Shown here: positions 8,183 to 15,432 of the stretch, in pieces
Layout of the letters: each line of letters opens with the position of its first letter
How positions within the stretch are numbered: position 1 is the stretch's first letter
From: Clostridium sp. CAG:590
Lineage (GTDB): Bacteria > Bacillota > Clostridia > Lachnospirales > Lachnospiraceae
Length of the DNA: 20,174 bases
Direction: 5' to 3'
Assembly: GCA_000431135.1 (NCBI GenBank)
Contig: HF987884.1
Coordinates: forward strand, 850-21,023
Position numbers and translations under genes: made by a program
Notes under the pieces: model-generated
Told to the model about the DNA's origin: nothing
The model's database searches: none
The model's input: the letters and a program-made list of their open reading frames with translations, nothing else

Positions 8183-9446
8183 ATTTTCCCCTTTCCAAAT
8201 CACTCTTTTCTGTAGATAAGGTGACTGCAACCAGATACATCATTCCCCAAAATACAATAATATCAATATCCGGTATTGCGATAAACATCGCAATAACAAC
8301 ACTAACTAAATACAACAGCACACCAACAAATTTACTATCTTTTCTATTTTTTATCAAAAATGCGCAAATAGGTGTCCATATCAAAAACCAAAATACACAC
8401 CCCATAATCCCAAGTTGTGCTGCAAGAGATTTCAAAAACTGAGAACCTCTAATATTTTTGTATCCATTTCCCCATATTTTTGCTTTTTCATACATTGCAT
8501 AACAATAATCGTCTAAATTTCCTCGAGTCCAAGCCGAACCAGTACTCATTTTTTGGAAAATAACTTCATTTAATATTTGCATTAAATAACCACTAACAAA
8601 CAACAAAAGAACACAAGCAATTCCTATAGGAACGAGATATTTCAACGCTTTCTTATTTTTACTTATTATTACATATAAAATACCACAAATTCCAAACGTT
8701 CCATACGCAGTAGAAGAAAATGTCAGCATAATCGCTAAAACTAATGTCACTGCCAAAAACATATATTTTTTACTTTTATTTCCTAATGAAATTATGTAAT
8801 AAAATCCACCAACAAGAAACGGACTACAATAGCTAGGTTCCTGAAATGTAGAAAAAAATCTTGGGTATTGCCACGGATTATTTAAAGCATCCGGATTCGT
8901 ATATATAAATGTACACATTATTGATTTAAGCGGTAAAACATTCATTTGCGTTCCGACTTGAAGTATTCCAATCACAACAACAATTAAAATTATATTAACA
9001 AATATAGTTTCTATTTCCTCTGCCTTAACCTTATCTTTCAAATTCCACATACATAAAAAACATAAAATGTAAATCAATAATTGGATAAATAACAACGTAA
9101 AATCTACATCAGTCAATCTATAAGTCATATAATTTATTTTTCTTGAAATTAGTATGACACCTATAAAACCTACAATTGCAATGAAACAAATTTTTTTCAA
9201 ATAATTTTTCTTTGAAAATTTCAATGTAAAATCATTCCATATTGTCGATGTTCTTAACGACCAAGCTATCATTGCAACAGAAGTAAAAATTTGTGGTCCA
9301 ATGCCAGTATCACCTAAAAAAACAACTGACGCTTGTTGCATAACCATAGATAACAAAGTCATTCCAACAATATACTTTGCTTTATTATTAAGAAATACTA
9401 TAATAAGTATACTAAGCCATATTATTCCAAATATCGTTACTCGCAA
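8151..9446 (-). CDS. wzy: Wzy-type polysaccharide polymerase (O-antigen ligase/polymerase-like membrane protein)
   Basis: The 431-residue product has about ten to twelve membrane helices. A large loop around residues 175-200 carries NNPWQYPRFFSTFQEPSYCSP, an R-x-x-S-T-F-x-E-P pattern common in Wzy/O-antigen ligase family proteins. This loop is followed by another hydrophobic block and a soluble stretch near STGSAWTRGNLDDY. It would join lipid-linked repeat units outside the membrane. The frame begins with TTG at 9446, supported by GAGGAAG 8 nt upstream. The next ATG is 28 codons later and would remove the first helix. The sequence is very AT-rich. Polymerases are poorly conserved, so the call leans on topology, this loop and the neighbouring wzx. 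Confidence 0.8.
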   Translation of the reverse strand: MRVTIFGIIWLSILIIVFLNNKAKYIVGMTLLSMVMQQASVVFLGDTGIGPQIFTSVAMIAWSLRTSTIWNDFTLKFSKKNYLKKICFIAIVGFIGVILISRKINYMTYRLTDVDFTLLFIQLLIYILCFLCMWNLKDKVKAEEIETIFVNIILIVVVIGILQVGTQMNVLPLKSIMCTFIYTNPDALNNPWQYPRFFSTFQEPSYCSPFLVGGFYYIISLGNKSKKYMFLAVTLVLAIMLTFSSTAYGTFGICGILYVIISKNKKALKYLVPIGIACVLLLFVSGYLMQILNEVIFQKMSTGSAWTRGNLDDYCYAMYEKAKIWGNGYKNIRGSQFLKSLAAQLGIMGCVFWFLIWTPICAFLIKNRKDSKFVGVLLYLVSVVIAMFIAIPDIDIIVFWGMMYLVAVTLSTEKSDLERGKYEHFNYSSSV

Positions 9447-9465
9447 TTTTTCTTCCTCAATTCTA

Positions 9466-10560
9466 CTATTTATTTCCTATATACATTTGTTTTAACTGTT
9501 CAACCTCGCAGTCAATATCATATCCTGACTGTCTTATCGTAATTATATTTTGGGCTGAAATCTCACCTCGATTTGTAGCAGTGTCGCTATACTTTTCGAT
9601 TGTTTGTAACCATTTTTCTTGAGAGTCTAATGACACTTTTGAAAATTGTTCACTAAAATTCACAGCATCAGGAACATATTCTGAAACAATACAAGGAAGC
9701 CCTGTTGCTTGTGCTTCCATCACTGTTATTCCAAATCCTTCCCACAACGAAGGAAATAAAAACACATCCATAGCATGAAGTAATCCCACGACATCCGTTC
9801 GAGTCCCTAATAAAACCACCCGTTTTTCTAGACCATATTGGTGTACCTTAGTTATAATATTATCAATAATCTCTTTTTCTCCATCTCCAACAAGCAATAA
9901 TTTTAGGTTTTCTTTCCCTTTTAATTCTTTCAATAGTTCAACCAAAAACACTTTATTTTTTTGTTCATTACATAATCCAATATGCCCTAGCACAATATCA
10001 TTTTCATCAAATTGTAATTTTTGTCTATACTCTTTTCTCATGTCTTCTTTATACATATATTGATTCAAGGAAATCGCATTCTTTAAAACAACAAATTTTT
10101 TATCTCCGAACAACCAATTCCCGGCTGATTCTGAACAAGCTAAAGCCTTTGTGTATAAACACTTAAACACAGGTGTTAAACATTTCGAAACAAATTCATG
10201 TCCACATGTACTATTATGAGAATGCGCGATCCTCATCGGAACGCCTGCTAACCTAGCTGGAAGTAAATCAAATGTCATCGTGGCACTGTTACCATGCACG
10301 TGGACTATATCATATTTATTTTTCTTACATAAGTTATAGATATTTTTCATATATCCAACTACATTTTTTCCTCTTTTGTAATAATACAGATTTCCTCCCT
10401 TATTCTTAATTTTCTCAGCAATCTTTTTCTCAAAAGGAGAGGCAGAAACAAAGTCAAACAAATATTCCGAATTTTCAAACCCATCATAATAATTCATTAT
10501 TACAGACGTAATTCCATTCACAAAAAAACCAACTGTATTTATTACTAAAATCCGTTTCAT
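9466..10560 (-). CDS. GT4 family glycosyltransferase
   Basis: Starting at ATG 10560 the protein has 364 residues and two Rossmann-like halves (GT-B fold). The N-terminal half has MKRILVINTVGFFVNG and VHVHGNSATM. The C-terminal half has LLLVGDGE, VVLLGTRTDVVGLL and FLFPSLWEGFGITVMEA, whose two glutamates form the E-x7-E nucleotide-sugar site. It probably keeps the configuration of the donor sugar, as family 4 enzymes do. A TTG four codons upstream is in frame, but GGGAGAG sits just before the ATG, so I start at the ATG. It lies 18 nt after the CpsG-like gene. The motif EGFG with AHSHNS near residue 112 is typical of capsule GT4 enzymes. Specificity is unknown. Confidence 0.9.
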   Translation of the reverse strand: MKRILVINTVGFFVNGITSVIMNYYDGFENSEYLFDFVSASPFEKKIAEKIKNKGGNLYYYKRGKNVVGYMKNIYNLCKKNKYDIVHVHGNSATMTFDLLPARLAGVPMRIAHSHNSTCGHEFVSKCLTPVFKCLYTKALACSESAGNWLFGDKKFVVLKNAISLNQYMYKEDMRKEYRQKLQFDENDIVLGHIGLCNEQKNKVFLVELLKELKGKENLKLLLVGDGEKEIIDNIITKVHQYGLEKRVVLLGTRTDVVGLLHAMDVFLFPSLWEGFGITVMEAQATGLPCIVSEYVPDAVNFSEQFSKVSLDSQEKWLQTIEKYSDTATNRGEISAQNIITIRQSGYDIDCEVEQLKQMYIGNK

Positions 10561-10578
10561 TTTCTCTCCCAAACAAAT

Positions 10579-11079
10579 TCATTTTTTCAACAAGTTTTCT
10601 ACAATATTTTCTAATTTCTCATTAAACCTAGAGTTATTACTATTCATTTTTTGTCTCAAATTTGAAGTTAAATCTTTATATTTTTTTATCTGTTCATCTA
10701 ATTCTCCAATTTCTTCTACCAGCAAAATATTTCTCATTCTTTCTTCTACTGCTTTGCAAAATTCTAATTGATGATCATTTACGTGTTCTTCATATTTCTT
10801 TTGTCTTGGTACTACAATCGGTATTTTCCCAATTTGCAAAGGCATAATAAAACTTGCAGGACCTCCATGCGTGATAACAATGCGAGCATCCTCTACATTT
10901 TTTATCATCTGCTGATAAGGAATCAACTTACTCCACTGACAATATTTAGGTTCATATGTACTAAATCCCGTCTGAATAATCACATCTTCCTGAATCGTTC
11001 CATTTTCTTTCAATTCATCTATTTTCTGAATCAACCGATTAAAGGGCTGTTCATGTGTTCCAACTGTTACAAATATCAT
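10579..11079 (-). CDS. cpsG: CpsG/Alg13-like glycosyltransferase catalytic subunit
   Basis: The 166-residue protein matches the C-terminal half of GT28 enzymes: MIFVTVGTHEQPFNRLI at the start and IVITHGGPASFIMPL with VVPRQKKYEEHVNDHQ toward the end. HGG and the following residues bind the UDP part of the donor. In characterised pairs (Alg13/Alg14, pneumococcal Cps14G/Cps14F) the catalytic subunit has little activity alone and needs the membrane-bound partner, which here is the gene immediately upstream (11 nt away). Pneumococcal pairs add the second sugar, often a beta-1,4 galactose, but the sugar here is not known. The C-terminus (about 125-166) is lysine-rich and probably helical. GGGG lies 7 nt before the ATG. 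Confidence 0.9.
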   Translation of the reverse strand: MIFVTVGTHEQPFNRLIQKIDELKENGTIQEDVIIQTGFSTYEPKYCQWSKLIPYQQMIKNVEDARIVITHGGPASFIMPLQIGKIPIVVPRQKKYEEHVNDHQLEFCKAVEERMRNILLVEEIGELDEQIKKYKDLTSNLRQKMNSNNSRFNEKLENIVENLLKK

Positions 11080-11090
11080 TGTCTTTCCCC

Positions 11091-11540
11091 TTAGAATATA
11101 CTTCCGAGATTAACAGCCTTCGGATAAACTTTTTTCTGTTCTTCCCATTGCACAATAAATTTATCTGCAATTGGATATACCATTTTTCCAGTCATAGTAG
11201 GTTTGTCAATACGATCAAATACTTCTATATAAATAAGCTTTGCTCCCATTAACTTTCCCAAGTAAAAGAATGGTACAGCAACGGCAGCACCACTTGATAT
11301 AATCAAGTCGGGTTTTTCTTTGTGCAATACTTTCCAAGCAATCCTAGTATTTTTGATAAGCGCTTTCAAACTTCGATTCGTTGGATAATAGCACGGATAC
11401 ATTTTTTCACCCTCTAATATGCTTCTTGCATCCTCTTTATCAAAAGTGACCCAAAATCTATCCTTATCCTTCCAGAACGGTTTTAACATATATAAATGAG
11501 TCAGGTGTCCTCCACTTGACCCCACTAAACATACCTTCAT
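11091..11540 (-). CDS. cpsF: CpsF/Alg14-like membrane anchor of a two-part glycosyltransferase
   Basis: This 149-residue protein begins MKVCLVGSSGGHLTHLYML, the Gly-rich loop of Alg14/PssD proteins, and contains KPDLIISSGAAVAVPFFYL and YIEVFDRIDKPTMTGKMVY, both standard for the family. The hydrophobic face around residues 84-105 can attach it to the membrane and recruit the catalytic partner encoded next. Length matches the family. It is the first gene of the AT-rich block, starting 34 nt after the priming transferase ends. A GAGGAAG lies about 11 nt before the ATG. It most likely acts on the first lipid-linked sugar. Confidence 0.9.
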   Translation of the reverse strand: MKVCLVGSSGGHLTHLYMLKPFWKDKDRFWVTFDKEDARSILEGEKMYPCYYPTNRSLKALIKNTRIAWKVLHKEKPDLIISSGAAVAVPFFYLGKLMGAKLIYIEVFDRIDKPTMTGKMVYPIADKFIVQWEEQKKVYPKAVNLGSIF

Positions 11541-11574
11541 AACTCAATCTTCCTCATTTGCACAACAATATCTC

Positions 11575-13074
11575 CTACACCGACCCCTCTTTACCCAACA
11601 CAACCTTCACCGTCTTCATCATAATCCTCAGATCCAATGTCAATGAGAAATTATCGATATACTCCCGATCCAGTCGCACCACTTCCTCAAAGTCCGTGAT
11701 ATCGCTTCTTCCACTTACCTGCCACATGCCGGTAAGTCCCGGTTTCATAGACAATCTCGCTTTATGGTGATAATCATACTGTTCGTATTCTTTAACCGTT
11801 GGAGGTCTGGTTCCGACTACGCTCATGTCCCCCATTAAGATATTGAAGGACTGTGGCAGTTCATCAATCGATGTCTTGCGCAGGAATTCTCCAAGTGAGA
11901 ACTTCTTGCCATATCCGATGATTCTCGGATCATCATCCATCTTGAACATCAACCCGGACATCTTATTCTGTGCCATCAATTCTGCTTTTCTTGCCTCAGC
12001 ATCCTGATACATGGTTCGGAACTTCCAAATCTTGAACTTACGTCCATTCCGTCCGACCCGTTCCTGCCGGAAAAAGATCGGTCCCGGATCTGCGATCATC
12101 ATTGGTATGAATAACAGGATCGCCACAACGATCGTTACGACCGAGCCTAACAATCCACAGCATATATCGATCAACCGTTTCATTATAACCTGTCTCGTCG
12201 TAACAATGTTTGATACAGACGTAACAACCGGAATTCCATTTACTTTACCTATCACTGCATTCGGCAGTCGCACAAGATTCCGGATACTTACATGTGCAAG
12301 GATTCCCATATCGGAATACCGTACCGCCATCTCTTCTGCCAATTCGCCTTCCATGCAGATCAGCACTTCATCTACCACATGATCTTTGGCATATTCAAAC
12401 GGGTTATTGAGATTCCCGACAATCGGTATATTATATACAGTTGAATGTTTCCATTTTCCTTCCTTTTCGGAAGTCACTGCACTCTCCGACATTGCTGCCT
12501 CTAACTCTGCTCTGGTATTGGCAAGTACAATTCCAACAATCTTCAATGTACTGATTCCGCTGCTGTAGAATTCCTGCAATACATCTTCCATATCATCATA
12601 GGCAACCACAAGCAACAGATTATCCTGTTTCTCCTTACGATTGATACTGGCACGAAGATGACGCTTATACACAAAATGATACACAAACATAATAATCTGG
12701 TTCACACAAATCCAGCCAAACATAACTAATCGCGAATAATTGACGGATGACTTCTCTGCAAACAGGAATACTACCACACCGATCAGCATGAACACATTCT
12801 GTTTCAATACTTCCCGGAACTCCGTTGCTGAATCCCGCTTCAGAACTCCCTTATAAGGTTCGATCATCAGCACGGTCACAACATGCAGACAGGTAATCAG
12901 GACAACGATCCGCATATAGGGATGAAACCATTTTTCATTTGTACACATTGCAAGGAATGCATTATCCTGGAATCGAACCGTCAGACTGATCAAAAATGTC
13001 ACAACAAAACATATCAAATCCAACACCAGAAAATCAAAATGCTTATATCCTGCCGTCTCTTTTTTCTTATACAT
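11575..13074 (-). CDS. Polyprenyl-phosphate sugar-1-phosphate transferase (priming enzyme)
   Basis: From ATG 13074 the protein has 499 residues. Four membrane segments come first (about 13-33, 53-72, 92-107, 114-133), then a cytoplasmic Rossmann-like domain (about 150-270), a membrane segment (about 300-325) and the PF02397 catalytic domain: RLIDICCGL, DPGPIFFRQERVGRNG, KFKIWKFRTM, LRKTSIDELPQ, MSVVGTRPP and KPGLTGMWQVSGRSD. It transfers a sugar-1-phosphate from a UDP-sugar to undecaprenyl phosphate, starting the repeat unit. A longer frame opens with TTG at 13170, but its extra residues fall inside a structured leader. ATG 13074 has GAGG 8 nt upstream and gives the usual family length. The sugar (Gal, Glc or HexNAc) is not determined. 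Confidence 0.93.
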   Translation of the reverse strand: MYKKKETAGYKHFDFLVLDLICFVVTFLISLTVRFQDNAFLAMCTNEKWFHPYMRIVVLITCLHVVTVLMIEPYKGVLKRDSATEFREVLKQNVFMLIGVVVFLFAEKSSVNYSRLVMFGWICVNQIIMFVYHFVYKRHLRASINRKEKQDNLLLVVAYDDMEDVLQEFYSSGISTLKIVGIVLANTRAELEAAMSESAVTSEKEGKWKHSTVYNIPIVGNLNNPFEYAKDHVVDEVLICMEGELAEEMAVRYSDMGILAHVSIRNLVRLPNAVIGKVNGIPVVTSVSNIVTTRQVIMKRLIDICCGLLGSVVTIVVAILLFIPMMIADPGPIFFRQERVGRNGRKFKIWKFRTMYQDAEARKAELMAQNKMSGLMFKMDDDPRIIGYGKKFSLGEFLRKTSIDELPQSFNILMGDMSVVGTRPPTVKEYEQYDYHHKARLSMKPGLTGMWQVSGRSDITDFEEVVRLDREYIDNFSLTLDLRIMMKTVKVVLGKEGSV

Positions 13075-13141
13075 CTTAGTATCCTCATTTGTGTAAAGAA
13101 TTGTCAAATTCAATACTTCAATTATCAACATTTTTATAAAG

Positions 13142-13201
13142 AAAAAGGAATATATTCTCGCCCTCGCCAAGACCCTAGCGTCAAGTAAGAGTACATTCCT
13201 T
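13142..13201 (-). terminator. Terminator-like stem in the leader
   Basis: On the minus strand AAGGAAT (13201-13195) pairs with ATTCCTT (13151-13145), with CTC/GAG (13191-13189 with 13159-13157) continuing the stem after an internal loop. Inside lies a hairpin CGCTA/TGGCG (13180-13176 with 13169-13165, one G.U pair). The stem runs directly into CCTTTTTCTTTA, a T-rich tract. The stem base is only 7 bp and the enclosed loop is long, so it may be partial or conditional rather than a strong stop. Confidence 0.42.
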
Positions 13202-13229
13202 ATCCTTCAATCTCAAAATATCTTTTCAA

Positions 13230-13280
13230 GGGGAACACACCCCCGGACAGGCAGTACCCGATCTACCCGTCCGATGGTAG
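13230..13280 (-). promoter_or_regulatory. Alternative hairpins downstream of the LRR gene
   Basis: In the minus-strand RNA CGGACGGGUA (13273-13264) pairs with UGCCUGUCCG (13253-13244): ten pairs, two of them G.U. The same two positions would be A.C mismatches in plus-strand RNA, which supports a function in this transcript. A second choice pairs CTACC (13280-13276) with GGTAG (13267-13263) and uses part of the first stem, so the two cannot form together. A third hairpin GGGG/CCCC (13243-13240 with 13233-13230) follows at once. Mutually exclusive folds are what a switch would need. Confidence 0.5.
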
Positions 13281-13294
13281 TCCGTTAACAAGCA

Positions 13295-13822
13295 CTATTT
13301 TAAAGACTTACTAACTTTACCCTTGAAACCTGCCTTCTTAAGAGCCTTCTTTAACTTCTTAAGCTCTTTCTTAGACATCTTCTTGTTGACTTTAATAGTA
13401 ACTTTCTTGGTGTTAACACCAGCGAAAGCCTTCTTAGCAACCTTGAAAGATTTCTTAGTGTTGATGCTTACAGTCTTTAACTTCTTTAAGCCCTTGAATG
13501 CGTTCTTCTGGATAGAAGTAACAGTCTTAGGAAGCTTAACAGTCTTTGCCTTAGGAGCGTTCTTGAAAGCATTACCAGCGATAGTAGTAACAGTGTATTT
13601 AACACCATCAACCTCAACCTTCTCGCTTACAGTAACAGTAGCCTTCTTTGTAGCCTTAACAGCCTTAACTGTAGCTGTACCTTCCTTAGTAGTAGCAACG
13701 GTAGCACCGTTCTTTGCTGTAGCCTTAGGAGCCTCTACTGGAGATCCAGCTGCTGAAGCAGCAGCACTAACTAACATAGTCATAGCTAAGATGCCTGCTA
13801 ACTTTTTCTTTAAAGATTTCAC
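13295..13822 (-). CDS. Secreted lysine-rich leucine-rich-repeat (BspA-like, LRR_5) protein
   Basis: The 175-residue product has a signal peptide (MKSLKKKLAGILAMTMLVSA and an AxA site near residue 24), a Thr/Val/Lys-rich segment (about 33-70), and one to two BspA-like repeats: TTIAGNAFKNAPKAKTVKLP, then VTSIQKNAFKGLKKLKTVSI. The end is nearly all Lys, Ala and Leu/Val. I count 45 Lys, no Arg, five Glu and one Asp, so the mature protein is very basic. No LPXTG or membrane anchor is seen. The start is GTG, with a perfect AAAGGAGG 8 nt upstream. Lysine is mostly AAG and codon use is narrow, suggesting high expression. Lying inside the capsule operon, it probably acts at the surface, maybe on the polymer. 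Its function is not known. Confidence 0.75.
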   Translation of the reverse strand: MKSLKKKLAGILAMTMLVSAAASAAGSPVEAPKATAKNGATVATTKEGTATVKAVKATKKATVTVSEKVEVDGVKYTVTTIAGNAFKNAPKAKTVKLPKTVTSIQKNAFKGLKKLKTVSINTKKSFKVAKKAFAGVNTKKVTIKVNKKMSKKELKKLKKALKKAGFKGKVSKSLK

Positions 13823-13860
13823 GTTTGTATCCTCCTTTCGTAATATTTGTATATTTTGAG

Positions 13861-13885
13861 CCCGGTCTGCCGAAGCAGAGCAGGG
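13861..13885 (-). other. UUCG-capped hairpin between cpsD and the LRR gene
   Basis: On the minus strand TCTGC-TTCG-GCAGA (13879-13866) forms a five-pair stem closed by the very stable UUCG tetraloop, with CCC/GGG (13885-13883 with 13863-13861) able to add an outer stem. No T tract follows, so it is not an intrinsic terminator. Its place, just after the cpsD stop and before a strong ribosome binding site, fits an mRNA stabiliser or a processing site that would allow different levels of the two parts of the operon. Confidence 0.5.
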
Positions 13886-13895
13886 AACTCACAGA

Positions 13896-14627
13896 TTATT
13901 TGTAGTAGTAACCATCCTTACCATAGTAGCCATACTTGCCACCATACTGTTTGTAATAGTAACCACTACCGGAACCCTTCACACGATTGAGCACCACGCC
14001 AAGTAACGGGCAGTTGGCTCTCTCTAGCTGACGGATGGAATTACGGATCATACTCTTTGGTGTCTCGCCACCGCGGACAACTAAGATTGCTCCGTCACAC
14101 AATGCTCCGATTCGTTCTCCGTCGGATACAAGATCCAACGGCGGACAGTCTAATATGACATACCGGAATTCCTCCTGTAACTCATTCAATGTATCTTCTA
14201 ACTTCTTACTCTCTAAGAGCATCGAAGGGTTCACCACATTATCTACATTCGGAAGGATTGCTCCCTCGCCGATGTTTGTCTGTAACAATGCCTGTTCTAA
14301 CGGTATCTTATTGGCAAGATAATAGGAAGTTCCCTGAATCTTCCTGCCATCCTCTCTTGCGATCTGATACTTATCTACCATAACTGACTTACGCAGATCC
14401 ATATCGATCAGGGCAGTTGGTGTTCCTGCCTCTGCTAACTGTCTCCATAACTGCATGGTGACAAAGCTCTTACCCTCATCCGGTGTCGTACTGATCACCA
14501 TAATCTTACGGATATCTTCACCTAAGAATCCGACATTGACACGGAGACGGTTCACTGCTTCTTCTATTGCATAGGGAAGTTCCGGCATATTACCGACAGT
14601 TGCTTTGACATAATTCTTAGTTGGCAT
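13896..14627 (-). CDS. cpsD: CpsD-type bacterial tyrosine autokinase
   Basis: From ATG 14627 the protein has 243 residues. EEAVNRLRVNV (22-32) is the EAYRxLRTNI-like interface. Walker A is STTPDEGKS (46-54, Lys53 binding ATP), Walker A' is ALIDMDLR (72-79), and Walker B is VILDCPPL near residue 150. The tail holds ten tyrosines (223-242) in YYY, Y, Y, YY, YYY groups split by Gly and Lys, the autophosphorylation cluster. It pairs with CpsC and sets polymer length and export. The frame opens earlier (14714), but those residues are poly-basic and overlap cpsC. GAGGGG sits 7 nt before 14627. ATG 14630 is an alternative. The start overlaps the cpsC stop by 11 nt, so the two are coupled. Confidence 0.93.
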   Translation of the reverse strand: MPTKNYVKATVGNMPELPYAIEEAVNRLRVNVGFLGEDIRKIMVISTTPDEGKSFVTMQLWRQLAEAGTPTALIDMDLRKSVMVDKYQIAREDGRKIQGTSYYLANKIPLEQALLQTNIGEGAILPNVDNVVNPSMLLESKKLEDTLNELQEEFRYVILDCPPLDLVSDGERIGALCDGAILVVRGGETPKSMIRNSIRQLERANCPLLGVVLNRVKGSGSGYYYKQYGGKYGYYGKDGYYYK

Positions 14628-15426
14628 CATTCTTCCCCTCTTTCTTCTGTTCTTTCTGTTTCTTGCGGCGTTCTTTTCGTTTCTGCTTACGGATATCTTC
14701 TTCCGCCTTATCATCGATCGTCTCTAAGTTACCCTCAGGGATAACGGTAAGAGGCATAACGCCCAACATCTTCTCAACATCTTCTGCTGATTTGAAGGTA
14801 TCATCTAACAACAACTGTACAACGAAGATGGCTGCTAATACAACCAATGCGGCAAGTCCACCGATCAGTGTATTCTTAGACAGGCTTGGCGAACTCTTAT
14901 GTTCCGGTGTGATCGCTTTTTCTGCGATACGCGGCTTCTGTGCTCCCATCACCTTCGGTACATAGGTAACTGCCTTCTTCGCTAACTCATTGGCAATGTC
15001 CTTTGCCTCAACCGGATCGGTACTCGTTACCGTGATCTGCATCAGACGGGTATCACCCACTGTTCCGATACTGGTCATTCCAAGTAATTCATCATATTCA
15101 TAATCCAGATCCAGATCTTCAATTACATCCTCAAACAATGGACGGATCTTCATTAATTCCACATAATCCTGTGAAAGGGAAGTTCCAAGGTTCAGATCAT
15201 TCAGATTGATCACGGATTCGCTGGATGCGGATACCATATATACCTTCGAAGTTGCTTCATACTTCGGTGCAATGAAGAAAGCGGTAAAGCCTCCCACCAA
15301 TACAGCACCAGCCATAAATGCTACAAATAGCCAGATTGCTCTTGCCTTCAGATAATAGAATACCTCAAGCAGATCTATCTCCATCTCGTCGTTATCATTT
15401 GCCTGGGTTAATGTTTCCTGATTCAT
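14617..15426 (-). CDS. cpsC: CpsC-type Wzz chain-length adaptor
   Basis: The 269-residue protein is a Wzz-family membrane adaptor. A short cytoplasmic start (EIDLLEVFYYLKAR) precedes membrane helix 1 (about 30-53), then the extracellular part with PKYEATSKVYMV and VTSTDPVEAKDIANELAK, the proline-containing ITPEHKSSPS before helix 2 (about 186-207), and a cytoplasmic tail. The tail is unusual: residues 246-265 contain 13 Lys/Arg in 20, ending KKEGKNDAN. In the family this tail binds and activates the BY-kinase, which is the next gene. It starts 6 nt after the LCP gene, with its ribosome binding site (GAGGAA) inside the LCP stop region. Confidence 0.92.
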   Translation of the reverse strand: MNQETLTQANDNDEMEIDLLEVFYYLKARAIWLFVAFMAGAVLVGGFTAFFIAPKYEATSKVYMVSASSESVINLNDLNLGTSLSQDYVELMKIRPLFEDVIEDLDLDYEYDELLGMTSIGTVGDTRLMQITVTSTDPVEAKDIANELAKKAVTYVPKVMGAQKPRIAEKAITPEHKSSPSLSKNTLIGGLAALVVLAAIFVVQLLLDDTFKSAEDVEKMLGVMPLTVIPEGNLETIDDKAEEDIRKQKRKERRKKQKEQKKEGKNDAN

Positions 15427-15432
15427 ACGTTC

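Larger units (their letters stand above)
13075..13294 (-). promoter_or_regulatory. 220-nt structured leader before the priming transferase gene
   Basis: No gene fits here, although the operon is otherwise tightly packed. The first part after the LRR stop codon is GC-rich and holds several hairpins (see 13230-13280). The second part holds a terminator-like fold (13142-13201). The last 65 nt are AT-rich and lead to the ribosome binding site. In Bacillus subtilis the eps operon carries an antitermination RNA (EAR) between epsB and epsC, a comparable place, but I see no recognisable EAR sequence here. Transcriptional attenuation or processive antitermination is the inference. Confidence 0.5.

Noticed and set aside
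13075..13170. N-terminal extension of the priming transferase from TTG at 13170
   Set aside because: The TTG lies inside the leader structure with no ribosome binding site, and ATG 13074 has a well-placed GAGG and gives the normal family start.
13230..13294. c-di-GMP riboswitch or known EAR element in the leader
   Set aside because: No recognisable conserved core of either was seen by eye. Only the position is comparable to EAR, so a known class is not claimed.
13323..13859. Long plus-strand open frame (178 codons) opposite the LRR gene
   Set aside because: It is a shadow of the biased AAG/GTT/GCT codon use of the minus-strand gene. It has a low-complexity Phe/Leu/Thr-rich product and its partner shows signal peptide, repeats and a perfect ribosome binding site.
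14628..14714. Longer CpsD starting at 14714
   Set aside because: The added 29 residues are a frame-shifted reading of the Lys/Arg-rich CpsC tail. A GAGGGG site is correctly spaced for 14627.
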